Notes under the pieces: model-generated
What the model saw: only the letters and a program-made list of their open reading frames with translations
Databases searched by the model: none
Told to the model about the DNA's origin: nothing
Translations under genes and position numbers: made by a program
Shown here: positions 1 through 6,696 of the stretch, in pieces
Layout: every line of letters begins with the position of its first letter
How positions within the stretch are numbered: position 1 is the stretch's first letter
Source of the DNA: Chitinophagales bacterium
GTDB taxonomy: Bacteria > Bacteroidota > Bacteroidia > Chitinophagales > UBA10324
NCBI GenBank assembly: GCA_013695775.1
Contig: JACCZV010000102.1
Location: 1 to 10,762 of the forward strand
Direction of reading: 5' to 3'
DNA: 10,762 nucleotides

Positions 1-67
1 CCGACAGCCGATCTGTCTTGTATCTTGTTTTCCTCTTCCACGCTGTTTTTTTAAGACTGTACTTCAT
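1..67 (-). CDS. Possible start of a third operon gene, cut by the window edge
   Basis: An ATG at 67-65 overlaps the last 17 bases of the anti-sigma-like gene and opens a frame to the window edge. It would begin MKYSLKKTAW and is very rich in Lys and Arg. The overlap resembles the 20-base overlap between the two genes before it, which suggests translational coupling. However, all three minus-strand frames are open over this short stretch, and a GTG at 41-39 in another frame is an alternative start (VEEENKIQDRSAV). With at most 22 codons no product can be named. That some gene follows is an inference from operon style only. Confidence 0.25.
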   Translation of the reverse strand, partial: MKYSLKKTAWKRKTRYKTDRLS

Positions 68-599
68 TGTTGCTTAATCTTCTTACAGGTTCTTCGGCCG
101 GCAAATTTTGTTGCATCTGCTTTTTCATCTCTGGTGGAACAGAGTGGGATGTTGATTTCTCCTCCAGGTCGACAGATGTATCAATATTATCTGGAGGAGG
201 TAAAACACCTGCTGGCGGAGGGTATGGTTCGAATTGTTTTGTGAAAATTTTTTCAGTTGAGTCTTGTAACATGCTGTTGACAAACCACCCAACACCAACA
301 AGGATTACAAGAGCTGCAGCCAGTTGCATCCAGCGCCTCAGAGGTAGGGTTTCGCGGATAGGAGGTTTGGATTTCGCTTTGATATGCTGGCGTATTGCTT
401 CCAGTTCTTTTTCATGTTGCTGAGAACCGGATTGCATTAATCCCTCCAAAGCATCGGCTAAAAACGGATTACCGGGTAGCTGCTCTTCTATGATGCGCTG
501 TTCTTCAACGGTGGCACGACCCTGCACATATCGTAACAATAGATCCTGCAACACGGGTGGCAGATTGTGAGACCGTATTTTATTCTTGCCCTGGCTCAT
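51..599 (-). CDS. Single-pass anti-sigma-factor-like membrane protein
   Basis: The 182-residue protein probably holds the neighbouring ECF sigma factor at the inner membrane. Residues 15-56 are a short helical domain (LLLRYVQGRATVEEQ, then NPFLADALEGL) of the kind found at the N-terminus of Bacteroidota anti-sigma proteins. A basic stretch (RRW, 88-90) precedes one membrane segment at about 91-108, placing the N-terminus in the cytoplasm and the rest in the periplasm. The periplasmic part has an FEPYPPP motif near 123-129, reminiscent of the FEPYP motif in related Bacteroidota proteins, and is Pro- and Gln-rich. I see no zinc-binding HxxxCxxC motif, so it is not a ZAS-type anti-sigma. The start is ATG at 599 with AGGA three bases upstream. 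It overlaps the sigma gene by 20 bases, which supports the pairing. No enzymatic or ligand-binding domain is visible. Confidence 0.72.
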   Translation of the reverse strand: MSQGKNKIRSHNLPPVLQDLLLRYVQGRATVEEQRIIEEQLPGNPFLADALEGLMQSGSQQHEKELEAIRQHIKAKSKPPIRETLPLRRWMQLAAALVILVGVGWFVNSMLQDSTEKIFTKQFEPYPPPAGVLPPPDNIDTSVDLEEKSTSHSVPPEMKKQMQQNLPAEEPVRRLSNNEVQS

Positions 600-1149
600 T
601 CTTCCTGGTTAAAATAAGTTTCAAATTTCGCTTTCCATTTTGAATAAAGCTTTTTACCTGCCCGAAATCAAAGCCTGTTTCACTCATGATTTCCTGATAA
701 GATCTATCCTTCAGGTAAAACAATTCAATACACTGTTTTTGGTTGTAAGAAAGTTGCTGAATTGCAGCTTCCATGTTTTCCAATTTTTCTTCTTTCGAGA
801 CGACTCCAATGAGATGCACATTCTCATCCCATTCCATAACGGAAATTAGCTCCTGCTGAAGCTCAGGATGGTTTTCTACGCGCAATTTATCTTTTCGGAA
901 TTTCATGAGGCAGTGATTCTTAGCTACACTATATAGCCAGCTTTTAAAATGCTCTACATCATGCTTCTTCAAATCTTCCAATAATTTCTCGAATATCTCG
1001 ATAGTTGCATCACGGCTGTCCTCTGCATTTCCAAGATACTTAAGACAGACGCCATAAACCAGGTGCATATATCGCTCATACAATTCTCCAACCAACCTAT
1101 TATCACTGGTTTGTTTGTATTTAGAGATTAGTTCGGCATCAGCCAACAT
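580..1149 (-). CDS. ECF-type RNA polymerase sigma factor
   Basis: This alternative sigma-70 family factor directs core RNA polymerase to a specific promoter set. Counted from the ATG at 1149 it has 189 residues, usual for ECF sigmas. Region 2 covers about residues 18-88 (LVGELYERYMHLVYGVC, then DSRDATIEIFEKL and FKSWLYSVAKNHCL, the core-binding and -10 recognition helices). After a linker, region 4 covers about 127-180, with LSYNQKQCIELFYL and the helix-turn-helix YQEIMSETGFDFGQVKSFI. An in-frame TTG at 1173 would add eight residues (MSRITAYK). I prefer ATG at 1149 because MLADAELISKYK matches the usual ECF N-terminus and because a weak TAnnTTTG-like box (TTCATTTG, 1178-1171) sits just upstream. 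The gene overlaps its anti-sigma-like partner. The signal it responds to cannot be read from this window. Confidence 0.9.
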   Translation of the reverse strand: MLADAELISKYKQTSDNRLVGELYERYMHLVYGVCLKYLGNAEDSRDATIEIFEKLLEDLKKHDVEHFKSWLYSVAKNHCLMKFRKDKLRVENHPELQQELISVMEWDENVHLIGVVSKEEKLENMEAAIQQLSYNQKQCIELFYLKDRSYQEIMSETGFDFGQVKSFIQNGKRNLKLILTRKNEPGQE

Positions 1150-1243
1150 TTTATATGCGGTGATTCTGCTCAAATGAAATTTATACTTAGACTAATTAAT
1201 ATTATCAGATCCGGCTTGCTTTCTGCCTCTATAAGGCATGGTC

Positions 1244-2023
1244 TCATAAATTTAACTGGAGCTCAATGGGGCAATGATCACTGCCCATCACATCCATATG
1301 AATGAGAGATTTTGACACCATACCCATGCTTTCCATCGGTGTAAAAAAATAGTCTATGCGCCATCCGGCATTTCGTTCACGTGCTCGCGTGAATGCATCC
1401 CAATAGGTATACCAATTAGGCTCAGGATTTTGCTGCCGAAATGTATCTACATAACCCATCTCAACAATTTTATCAATCCAGGCCCGCTCTTCAGGGAGAA
1501 AGCCGCTTGTTTTTTCATTCTCTTTGGGGCGCGCTAAATCTATTTCTTTATGCGCAGTATTATAATCTCCGCAAATGATGACGTTCTTCTTTTGAAGCCG
1601 CAACATCTCTGCCCGCTTAAACAGTTCAGAGTAAAAATCAAGTTTATATTTCACTCGTTCAGGTCCCCTTCCGCCATTTGGAAAATAAACATTGAATAAA
1701 ACAAAATCATTGAACTCCATCTCTATTACCCTACCCTCCCCATCAAAATATAAGCTGTTTAATCCAAGAACAGTTCTTAGAGGTTCATGTTGTGTATATA
1801 TTGCTACACCAGAATAGCCTTTTTTTTCTGCCGGGTTCCAATAGCTTTTATAATCCTCAAAATTTAGAATCTCATGGTCGAGCTGATCCGGATGCGCTTT
1901 CGTCTCCTGCAGACAAAGAATGTCAGGAGCTTCTTTAGAAAACCAGTCAGGAAATCCTTTTTTCCAGATAGATCTTAGGCCATTCACATTCCAACATAAT
2001 ATTCGAAAACTGCCGGTACTCAT
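1244..2023 (-). CDS. xth: Exodeoxyribonuclease III (AP endonuclease, ExoIII family)
   Basis: This Mg-dependent nuclease of the endonuclease/exonuclease/phosphatase fold cleaves DNA 5' of abasic sites in base excision repair and degrades duplex DNA 3'-5'. The 259 residues are close to the family norm of 250-270. Visible active-site motifs, in order: WNVNG (11-15), LQETK with metal-ligand Glu40, NVYFPNGG with Tyr113, the GDYN motif at 152-155 (Asp153 and Asn155), WRIDYFF (221-227) and GSDHCP with the Asp249-His250 pair. These correspond to Glu34, Tyr109, Asp151, Asn153, Asp258 and His259 of E. coli ExoIII. The start is ATG at 2023; the next upstream ATG is out of frame and hits a stop at once. 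It is a cytoplasmic enzyme, transcribed toward the sigma gene with a 70-base gap after its 3' end on the most generous sigma start, so co-transcription is possible but not shown. Confidence 0.96.
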   Translation of the reverse strand: MSTGSFRILCWNVNGLRSIWKKGFPDWFSKEAPDILCLQETKAHPDQLDHEILNFEDYKSYWNPAEKKGYSGVAIYTQHEPLRTVLGLNSLYFDGEGRVIEMEFNDFVLFNVYFPNGGRGPERVKYKLDFYSELFKRAEMLRLQKKNVIICGDYNTAHKEIDLARPKENEKTSGFLPEERAWIDKIVEMGYVDTFRQQNPEPNWYTYWDAFTRARERNAGWRIDYFFTPMESMGMVSKSLIHMDVMGSDHCPIELQLNL

Positions 2024-2076
2024 ATCATAATAATTTTATCATCATAAATGAGAAGAGGAATTTTCTTAGCATGCAT

Positions 2077-2084
2077 TACTTTTG
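2077..2084 (+). promoter_or_regulatory. Bacteroidota -7 promoter box for the T9SS cargo gene
   Basis: TACTTTTG matches the TAnnTTTG consensus exactly. No TTTG -33 element is visible 19-21 bases upstream, so this is a half match in AT-rich sequence. The box overlaps codons that would follow an upstream ATG at 2071. If it is used, transcription would start near 2090 and that ATG could not be the start, which supports ATG at 2119. Confidence 0.35.
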
Positions 2085-2118
2085 TTTTTTTAATATTTTA
2101 GCAAAACAACACTTTTTT

Positions 2119-3396
2119 ATGAAAATTCTATCAGCACTCATCTGCTTTTGCATCACATCGTTGGTCGCCAACAGCCAGTGGATACCATTAAATTCAACCA
2201 CTAATAAGGATCTTTACAATATTAAATTTCTAAATGAAAATTATGGCATTGCTGTGGGGGATGGTGGAACCATACTAAAAACTACAGATGAAGGAAGCAC
2301 CTGGATCACCCTGCCATTTTCCGCTGATGATGACTTTCGGGATGTGGCTCTTTTGGGAACCGATACTATTTTCGTATCATCAGTAAATTCCACCTCACCA
2401 ACTGTCTACCGGTCGGCTGATGGAGGATTGTCATGGCAAAAGGTGCTTGTCGCCGGCCTGCCGATCAGCATATGCACTACAGAAGACAGTCATATTTTTG
2501 CCGCAACCGATTCAATTTATGAATCTGAAGATGGCGGAGAAAGCTGGGTTGGTGAATATGACTTCAGTGGAACACTTGTTCCTTTCGACATTCAATTTGT
2601 TAATAAGGAAACCGGACACGCCGGAGCTAATATTGGTGGCTTTGTAACCTATTCCGCTATCGTGATACGAACAGCTGATGGGGGTAACACATGGTCTGAA
2701 CTGGATGTATTTTCGTTCCCAAATGCTGCTGCGTTGACCGCCTTCTCATTCACAGATCCGGATACTGGATTTCTGTTCATGAATGAATTCGATTTATTCA
2801 GTCCCAGTGATTCCAGCCAATTGATTCGTGTACATGATTTTCAACTTACGTCATTGGGGTATAGCCTTTGGATTTTCGAATATGATTCTTTGAATTTTGA
2901 TTTTCCCGATTACGTAAATGACTGTGACTTCTTCAGCAGTAAAATCGGATATGCTGTTGGCAACAATGGAATCGTTTATAGAACTATGGATGATGGAAGC
3001 TCATGGATAGATGATTATAGCGGTGATGAGTCCTTGTTCGCAATAGATATGATTGATGAAAATACGGGTTATGCAGTCGGCGCGTCAGGTACAATTTTAA
3101 AGAGAGGTTTTGGCACAGGCCTAATTTCAACTTTAAGCTTTGACTCGGAGCTCCCAATTTTCCCCAATCCCTCTACACAACAATCTGTGCTTAATTTCTA
3201 TTTGCCGATCCCTTCAAAGGTGCAGATCACTATTAGAAATAGCAATGGGAAAATAATGGAAGAGATGAGTCAATCACTTTTACAGGGTAGTCAGTCCATC
3301 AATTTAAATACATCAGTCTTTCCCGCGGGAGCATACATGGTACAAATCTGTGACGGAACGAAACTCCTTACCACAAAGATGATGGTGGCACATTGA
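2119..3396 (+). CDS. Secreted YCF48/BNR-repeat protein with T9SS type A sorting domain
   Basis: This is a cell-surface or secreted beta-propeller-like protein with no assignable enzymatic activity. Counted from ATG at 2119 it has 425 residues. Residues 1-19 form a Sec signal peptide (MKILSALICFCITSLVANS, probable cleavage before Gln20). At least five Asp-box/BNR motifs follow: KTTDEGSTW (54-62), RSADGGLSW (98-106), ESEDGGESW (135-143), RTADGGNTW (184-192) and RTMDDGSSW (288-296). YCF48-type GIAVGDGGTIL and GYAVGASGTIL strands appear near 43 and 317. The C-terminal ~78 residues, from FPNPS at 348 through PAGAYMVQI (402-410) to KMMVAH, form a type A sorting domain, which directs export by the type IX system and is removed at the surface. 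An in-frame ATG at 2071 would put 16 extra residues before the signal peptide and is rejected. The Wzz-like gene starts 26 bases downstream, so the two are probably co-transcribed. Confidence 0.9.
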   Translation: MKILSALICFCITSLVANSQWIPLNSTTNKDLYNIKFLNENYGIAVGDGGTILKTTDEGSTWITLPFSADDDFRDVALLGTDTIFVSSVNSTSPTVYRSADGGLSWQKVLVAGLPISICTTEDSHIFAATDSIYESEDGGESWVGEYDFSGTLVPFDIQFVNKETGHAGANIGGFVTYSAIVIRTADGGNTWSELDVFSFPNAAALTAFSFTDPDTGFLFMNEFDLFSPSDSSQLIRVHDFQLTSLGYSLWIFEYDSLNFDFPDYVNDCDFFSSKIGYAVGNNGIVYRTMDDGSSWIDDYSGDESLFAIDMIDENTGYAVGASGTILKRGFGTGLISTLSFDSELPIFPNPSTQQSVLNFYLPIPSKVQITIRNSNGKIMEEMSQSLLQGSQSINLNTSVFPAGAYMVQICDGTKLLTTKMMVAH

Positions 3397-3422
3397 CAAA
3401 AAACTCATAATCTCTTTGTTTG

Positions 3423-4400
3423 ATGAATAATCCGTTCAATGTAATTGACTTTTTTCATATAGTATGGAAATGGAGAAAGCTTGTGTTATCTGTAGTCCTT
3501 GCTTCTGTTTTTGCAGGCATAGTGATAACTGACCCGCATATTATGAAGCCATATTATGAATCTTCGTCACTATTCTATCCTCTAAATCCTGATCTTAGCA
3601 GCAGCCCTTCACTCTATAATCAATCACAACAATCTTTTTTCGGAACCAGCGACGATATTGACCGAATATTGACTATTGGGAAGTCTGCACCGCTAAAGGT
3701 TTACATTGTCAATCGTTTCAACCTTTTCAACCATTATAGAATTGATTCTGCAAAAACACGGTATCCCCTTTATACGATTATGGAGAAACTGGAAAGCAAT
3801 TATGACGTAGTTAAAGATAATAATGGGGCGATAGAAATAACAGTGCAGGATCATGATCGTAAGATTGCTGCAGCTATGGCAAATGAAATTGCGTTTCAGA
3901 TTGACCTGGTCAATCAAAAGTTCTTCAATGAAAATAAGAAAAAAATTTTGATGATCTATGAGAGCAAGCGCCAAGGAAAAAAAGATGAGGTACAAAATCT
4001 TACCGATTCTATTTTGAACATTGAACGCAGGTTTAATTTTTATACTGGGATGGAAGGCCTCCATGGCAAAGTTCAGAACATAAACCTGCCTGGCCCTGAT
4101 GAATATGAGGCTGCAACCGAACAGGTGAATGTGTGGGATGAGCAAAGGAAGGCTGCCATAAGAGAGTATAACAACATCACAGCATTATACGATCAGTATA
4201 AGTCATCAATTAATAGTGACGTATCGACAATTTATATGCTTGAAAAAGCCTCCCCTGCCGAAAAAAAATCGAAACCAATCAGATGGCTTTTAATATTAGT
4301 TGTTGCTATGATTAGCCTATTCCTAACCTCTACTGTTGCTGTTATTATTGAAGGTTATAAAAAAAATAATGTTCGCTTACTTAAGCAAAAAATTGAATAG
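3423..4400 (+). CDS. Wzz-type polysaccharide chain-length determinant protein
   Basis: An inner-membrane polysaccharide co-polymerase of the Wzz superfamily; such proteins set the length of O-antigen, capsule or exopolysaccharide chains made by a Wzy polymerase. It has 325 residues from ATG at 3423 (an in-frame TTG at 3420 adds one Met). Topology is classic: the N-terminal NPFNVIDFFHIVWKWRKL, a first membrane segment at about 19-36, a large periplasmic region with predicted helical, charged stretches around 165-205 and 230-255, the SPAEKKSKPIRW proline motif, and a second membrane segment at about 288-309. The short cytoplasmic tail (KKNNVRLLKQKIE) has no Walker motifs, so it is not a fused BY-kinase. 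No glycosyltransferase, Wzx or Wzy gene is adjacent, so it looks like an orphan or the edge of a dispersed locus. It probably shares a transcript with the T9SS cargo gene before it. Confidence 0.8.
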   Translation: MNNPFNVIDFFHIVWKWRKLVLSVVLASVFAGIVITDPHIMKPYYESSSLFYPLNPDLSSSPSLYNQSQQSFFGTSDDIDRILTIGKSAPLKVYIVNRFNLFNHYRIDSAKTRYPLYTIMEKLESNYDVVKDNNGAIEITVQDHDRKIAAAMANEIAFQIDLVNQKFFNENKKKILMIYESKRQGKKDEVQNLTDSILNIERRFNFYTGMEGLHGKVQNINLPGPDEYEAATEQVNVWDEQRKAAIREYNNITALYDQYKSSINSDVSTIYMLEKASPAEKKSKPIRWLLILVVAMISLFLTSTVAVIIEGYKKNNVRLLKQKIE

Positions 4401-4416
4401 GAACACAGCGATTCAA
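4387..4416 (-). terminator. Possible weak terminator hairpin spanning two convergent stop codons
   Basis: The 6-base inverted repeat TTGAAT (4393-4398) / ATTCAA (4411-4416) encloses 12 bases and lies across the stop codons of both convergent genes. Read on the minus strand, the hairpin is followed by six T residues (4392-4387), the intrinsic terminator pattern for the FkbM gene. The stem is short and mostly A-T, so the call is tentative. On the plus strand no T-run follows. Confidence 0.35.
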
Positions 4417-5330
4417 ACCTTAAATACCAAATTATCAGAATGCAGATTCTGCAATCTCATATATTGTTCAATATCTACACAGGCTTTTAAAGATCCTTCC
4501 CAATTAATGTTATAAGCAGTATAATTTAATTTTTTTAGCAACATGCAAGCGATCGAATGAGGAGAGTTTATAGATCCCGCTAAATATTCTATAATAACGA
4601 TGGGCTTATTTTGAATTAAAATTTGCTGAGCTCCTTCTATAACCTTGTGTTCCTCGCCTTCTACATCAACCTTTATAACTTGGGGAATAAGATTAGTTTC
4701 GCTCGAAAATTGATCAAGTGACTTACCTTCCACTTTAATGTTTGTGGGTATATTATTTTCATACCATTCTTCCTGTTCGAATTGACTTATGTTTTTAGTA
4801 TTATTCTCCGAATACTTAATAGGAAATTCGTAAAAGTCTATATTATCATTTACGTTAGTAATAGCAATTTTATATACCTCAACATTATGTCGACCAAGCA
4901 TATTGTCGTGCAATAAAGAAAATACGTAGGAAGGCTCGAAAGAAATTACCCTGCCGTTTTTATTTAATAATTCCGATGCAAGCAAAGTATAATATCCAAA
5001 ATGTGCCCCAATATCAAAAAAAACATCATCCGGATTTAAATTATTAATAAGGAACCGTGCTAATCTTAGCTCAGAATCATGTGTTTTTCCACCTGTCAGA
5101 TAAATGTCCATACCAGCGGGCAAAATAACTTTGAAAGGAACTCCGAAAAAGGTAGTGACCTGAATAATGCGGCCTTTTCCTGACTTTGCAGAGAATATTT
5201 TATTTATTCCCGGACCTGAAAGATACTTTATGGGGTTAGAGAAGAATCGTGTAAGCTTTGAAGCCTTTGCAAAGTGTTCAACACTTTCAAGTTTATTCGT
5301 CAGTTCAATTTTATAATCCGGGTGAGCCAA
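4413..5330 (-). CDS. FkbM-family SAM-dependent methyltransferase
   Basis: Probably an O-methyltransferase of the FkbM family, often found acting on sugars, glycolipids or polyketides; the substrate is unknown. It has 305 residues. The Rossmann SAM-binding motif is VFFDIGAHFGYYT (103-115), the acidic strand-2 motif is VISFEPS (128-134), and the family signature IKVDVEGEEHKVIEGA lies at 219-234, followed by a strand near VIIEYL (245-250). There is no signal peptide or membrane segment. No ATG opens this frame before residue 74, inside the domain; an in-frame stop lies at 5354-5352. I therefore accept TTG at 5330 as the start; a -7 box 28 bases upstream supports it. The gene converges on the Wzz-like gene with only 12 bases between stops. 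By eye it and the Wzz gene are more AT-rich than the prfC and GH3 genes, which could reflect transfer of a surface-glycan segment. Confidence 0.85.
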   Translation of the reverse strand: MAHPDYKIELTNKLESVEHFAKASKLTRFFSNPIKYLSGPGINKIFSAKSGKGRIIQVTTFFGVPFKVILPAGMDIYLTGGKTHDSELRLARFLINNLNPDDVFFDIGAHFGYYTLLASELLNKNGRVISFEPSYVFSLLHDNMLGRHNVEVYKIAITNVNDNIDFYEFPIKYSENNTKNISQFEQEEWYENNIPTNIKVEGKSLDQFSSETNLIPQVIKVDVEGEEHKVIEGAQQILIQNKPIVIIEYLAGSINSPHSIACMLLKKLNYTAYNINWEGSLKACVDIEQYMRLQNLHSDNLVFKV

Positions 5331-5357
5331 TGCTTTACTATCTAAGTTTTTCTAATG

Positions 5358-5390
5358 CAAAGTAATATGCAGAATTATAAATGCATACAA
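5358..5390 (-). promoter_or_regulatory. Candidate promoter for the FkbM methyltransferase gene
   Basis: On the minus strand TTACTTTG (5365-5358) matches TAnnTTTG except at its second base, and a TTG at 5390-5388 lies 22 bases upstream, slightly beyond the usual 19-21 spacing. Transcription would begin near 5350, giving a leader of about 20 bases before the TTG start codon. Confidence 0.3.
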
Positions 5391-5501
5391 TTCTTCTAAC
5401 CTCGAAAATAATATAATCGAAATGGAATCGCCTATCTTTTTGCTTAATCCACAAAACAGTTTATCCCGATCTTATTCATCTATATCGTCTAAGTCTAACG
5501 C

Positions 5502-6578
5502 TCAGAAAAACTCCAGTTGCTTCGTTAATTGCGGTACTTCAAACAATGAATGATCAAGCACGGGTAGACTTCGTCCTGCCATATACTTTGCTTTCGCAAC
5601 GGCGAAAAGTTGGTGAATGGCTTCAGCGATCGGACCTTCACCGACCATGCGTTTGCCAAAGCGGCTATCATTAAGCTTTCCATCATGTACCGATTGAATC
5701 TGATGTAACACCTTGTCGGCACGATCGGGGAAATTCTTATGTACCCAGTCTGTAAAAATAGCACCTATATCTCCGTTCAGCCTTACAATTGTGAAGTGAA
5801 CATCACAGGCTCCTGCATCGGCAGCAGCTTTAATTATTGCAGGAACTTCATCACTGTTAATTGAGGGAATGATAGGTGCTACATTAACATTCACAGGTAT
5901 ACCGTTTTCCGTGAGAACACGCACCGTTTCGAGTCGCTTGAAAGACGAAGCTGTCCGCGGCTCCATCACTCTTCGAAGTTCTTCCTTTAACGTCGTGATG
6001 GATAAGGTTACTGTAACCAAATTCATCTCCGCCATTGGTTTAAGGATGTCAAGGTCCCGTATAATGAGAGAATTTTTGGTGATGATGCCAACAGGATGCT
6101 TGTAGCGTAACAGCACTTCGAGCATCTTCCGGGTGATCTGCATTTTACGTTCCAGTGGCTGGTAACAATCAGTATTACCAGATAGCATGATCGTTTGAGG
6201 AACATAATGCCTTTTTCTAAATGCTTCTTCAAGTAATAGTGCTGCATTTGGTTTCATGATAATCTTGCTTTCAAAATCCAATCCTGCACTGAAGCCCCAG
6301 TAAGGATGTGTGTTACGAGCGTAGCAATAAATGCAGCCATGCTCACAACCCTGGTAGGGATTCATGGAAAACATAAGACCCAAATCAGGGCTGTCTACTT
6401 TATTAATAATTTTCTTAGGATGCTCGATGAATACCTGCGTATTTGGATTGCTAAGCAATGGTTCATCGAGCCCCTCAATATGGTCAGTAACATATGCATT
6501 CTGCAGATATTTGTTATGCGGCTTTATTTGAGAGCCGCGTCCTTTAAAATAATTGGTTGCATTGTAGTCAGAGGTCAT
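5502..6578 (-). CDS. PA0069-family radical SAM protein (SplB-like)
   Basis: This is a cytoplasmic radical SAM protein related to the spore photoproduct lyase-like group (COG1533); the reaction of the PA0069 family is not established. It has 358 residues. The [4Fe-4S] cluster motif CEHGCIYC has Cys78, Cys82 and Cys85, preceded by MNPYQG, a hallmark of the family. Further conserved-looking blocks are LSGNTDCYQPLE (132-143), GIITKNSLIIRDLD (164-177), VTLSITTL (about 190-197), the MEPR segment with SFKRLE just after it, and NVAPIIPSINSDE (233-245). The start is ATG at 6578; MTSDYNATNYFKGRG resembles the N-terminus I recall for this family. It is divergent from the release factor 3 gene and stands alone, separated from the FkbM gene by about 170 bases in which I see only a candidate promoter. 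No DNA-damage or sporulation context supports a true photoproduct lyase role. Confidence 0.9.
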   Translation of the reverse strand: MTSDYNATNYFKGRGSQIKPHNKYLQNAYVTDHIEGLDEPLLSNPNTQVFIEHPKKIINKVDSPDLGLMFSMNPYQGCEHGCIYCYARNTHPYWGFSAGLDFESKIIMKPNAALLLEEAFRKRHYVPQTIMLSGNTDCYQPLERKMQITRKMLEVLLRYKHPVGIITKNSLIIRDLDILKPMAEMNLVTVTLSITTLKEELRRVMEPRTASSFKRLETVRVLTENGIPVNVNVAPIIPSINSDEVPAIIKAAADAGACDVHFTIVRLNGDIGAIFTDWVHKNFPDRADKVLHQIQSVHDGKLNDSRFGKRMVGEGPIAEAIHQLFAVAKAKYMAGRSLPVLDHSLFEVPQLTKQLEFF

Positions 6579-6661
6579 ACTTTTAATTTATATAGTATTA
6601 TCAGGAAAGACAAATTATTTTAAAAAAGATTTAGGTCACATATCTCTTTATTATCTCAACC

Positions 6662-6679
6662 AGAGAGCGCGCGCTTTCT
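6662..6679. promoter_or_regulatory. 18-base palindrome in the divergent radical SAM / prfC interval
   Basis: AGAGAGCGCGCGCTTTCT is a near-perfect inverted repeat: the central AGCGCGCGCT (6666-6675) is exact and the only non-Watson-Crick pair in the full 18 bases is one G-T. It abuts a TAnnTTTG box (6680-6687) and stands out as GC-rich in an AT-rich interval. It could be an operator for a dimeric regulator; nothing else proves binding. Confidence 0.3.
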
Positions 6680-6687
6680 TATTTTTG
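6680..6687 (+). promoter_or_regulatory. Possible -7 box upstream of prfC
   Basis: TATTTTTG matches TAnnTTTG exactly, but there is no TTTG element 19-21 bases upstream, and the box lies only nine bases from the prfC start codon. If used, the transcript would be almost leaderless. A chance match in AT-rich sequence is a real alternative. Confidence 0.22.
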
Positions 6688-6696
6688 TCATGAAAT

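Noticed and set aside
1224..1238. Hairpin TGCCT-CTATA-AGGCA between the ExoIII and sigma genes, as a terminator
   Set aside because: The stem has only five pairs and no T-run follows on either strand.
2071..2118. Sixteen-codon N-terminal extension of the T9SS cargo gene from ATG at 2071
   Set aside because: It would put polar and aromatic residues before a complete signal peptide that starts at 2119, and the extension overlaps a TAnnTTTG promoter box.
5422..5553. Plus-strand 43-codon frame starting at 5422
   Set aside because: It overlaps the 3' end of the radical SAM gene in antisense and is low-complexity Ser/Asn, as expected of a shadow frame.
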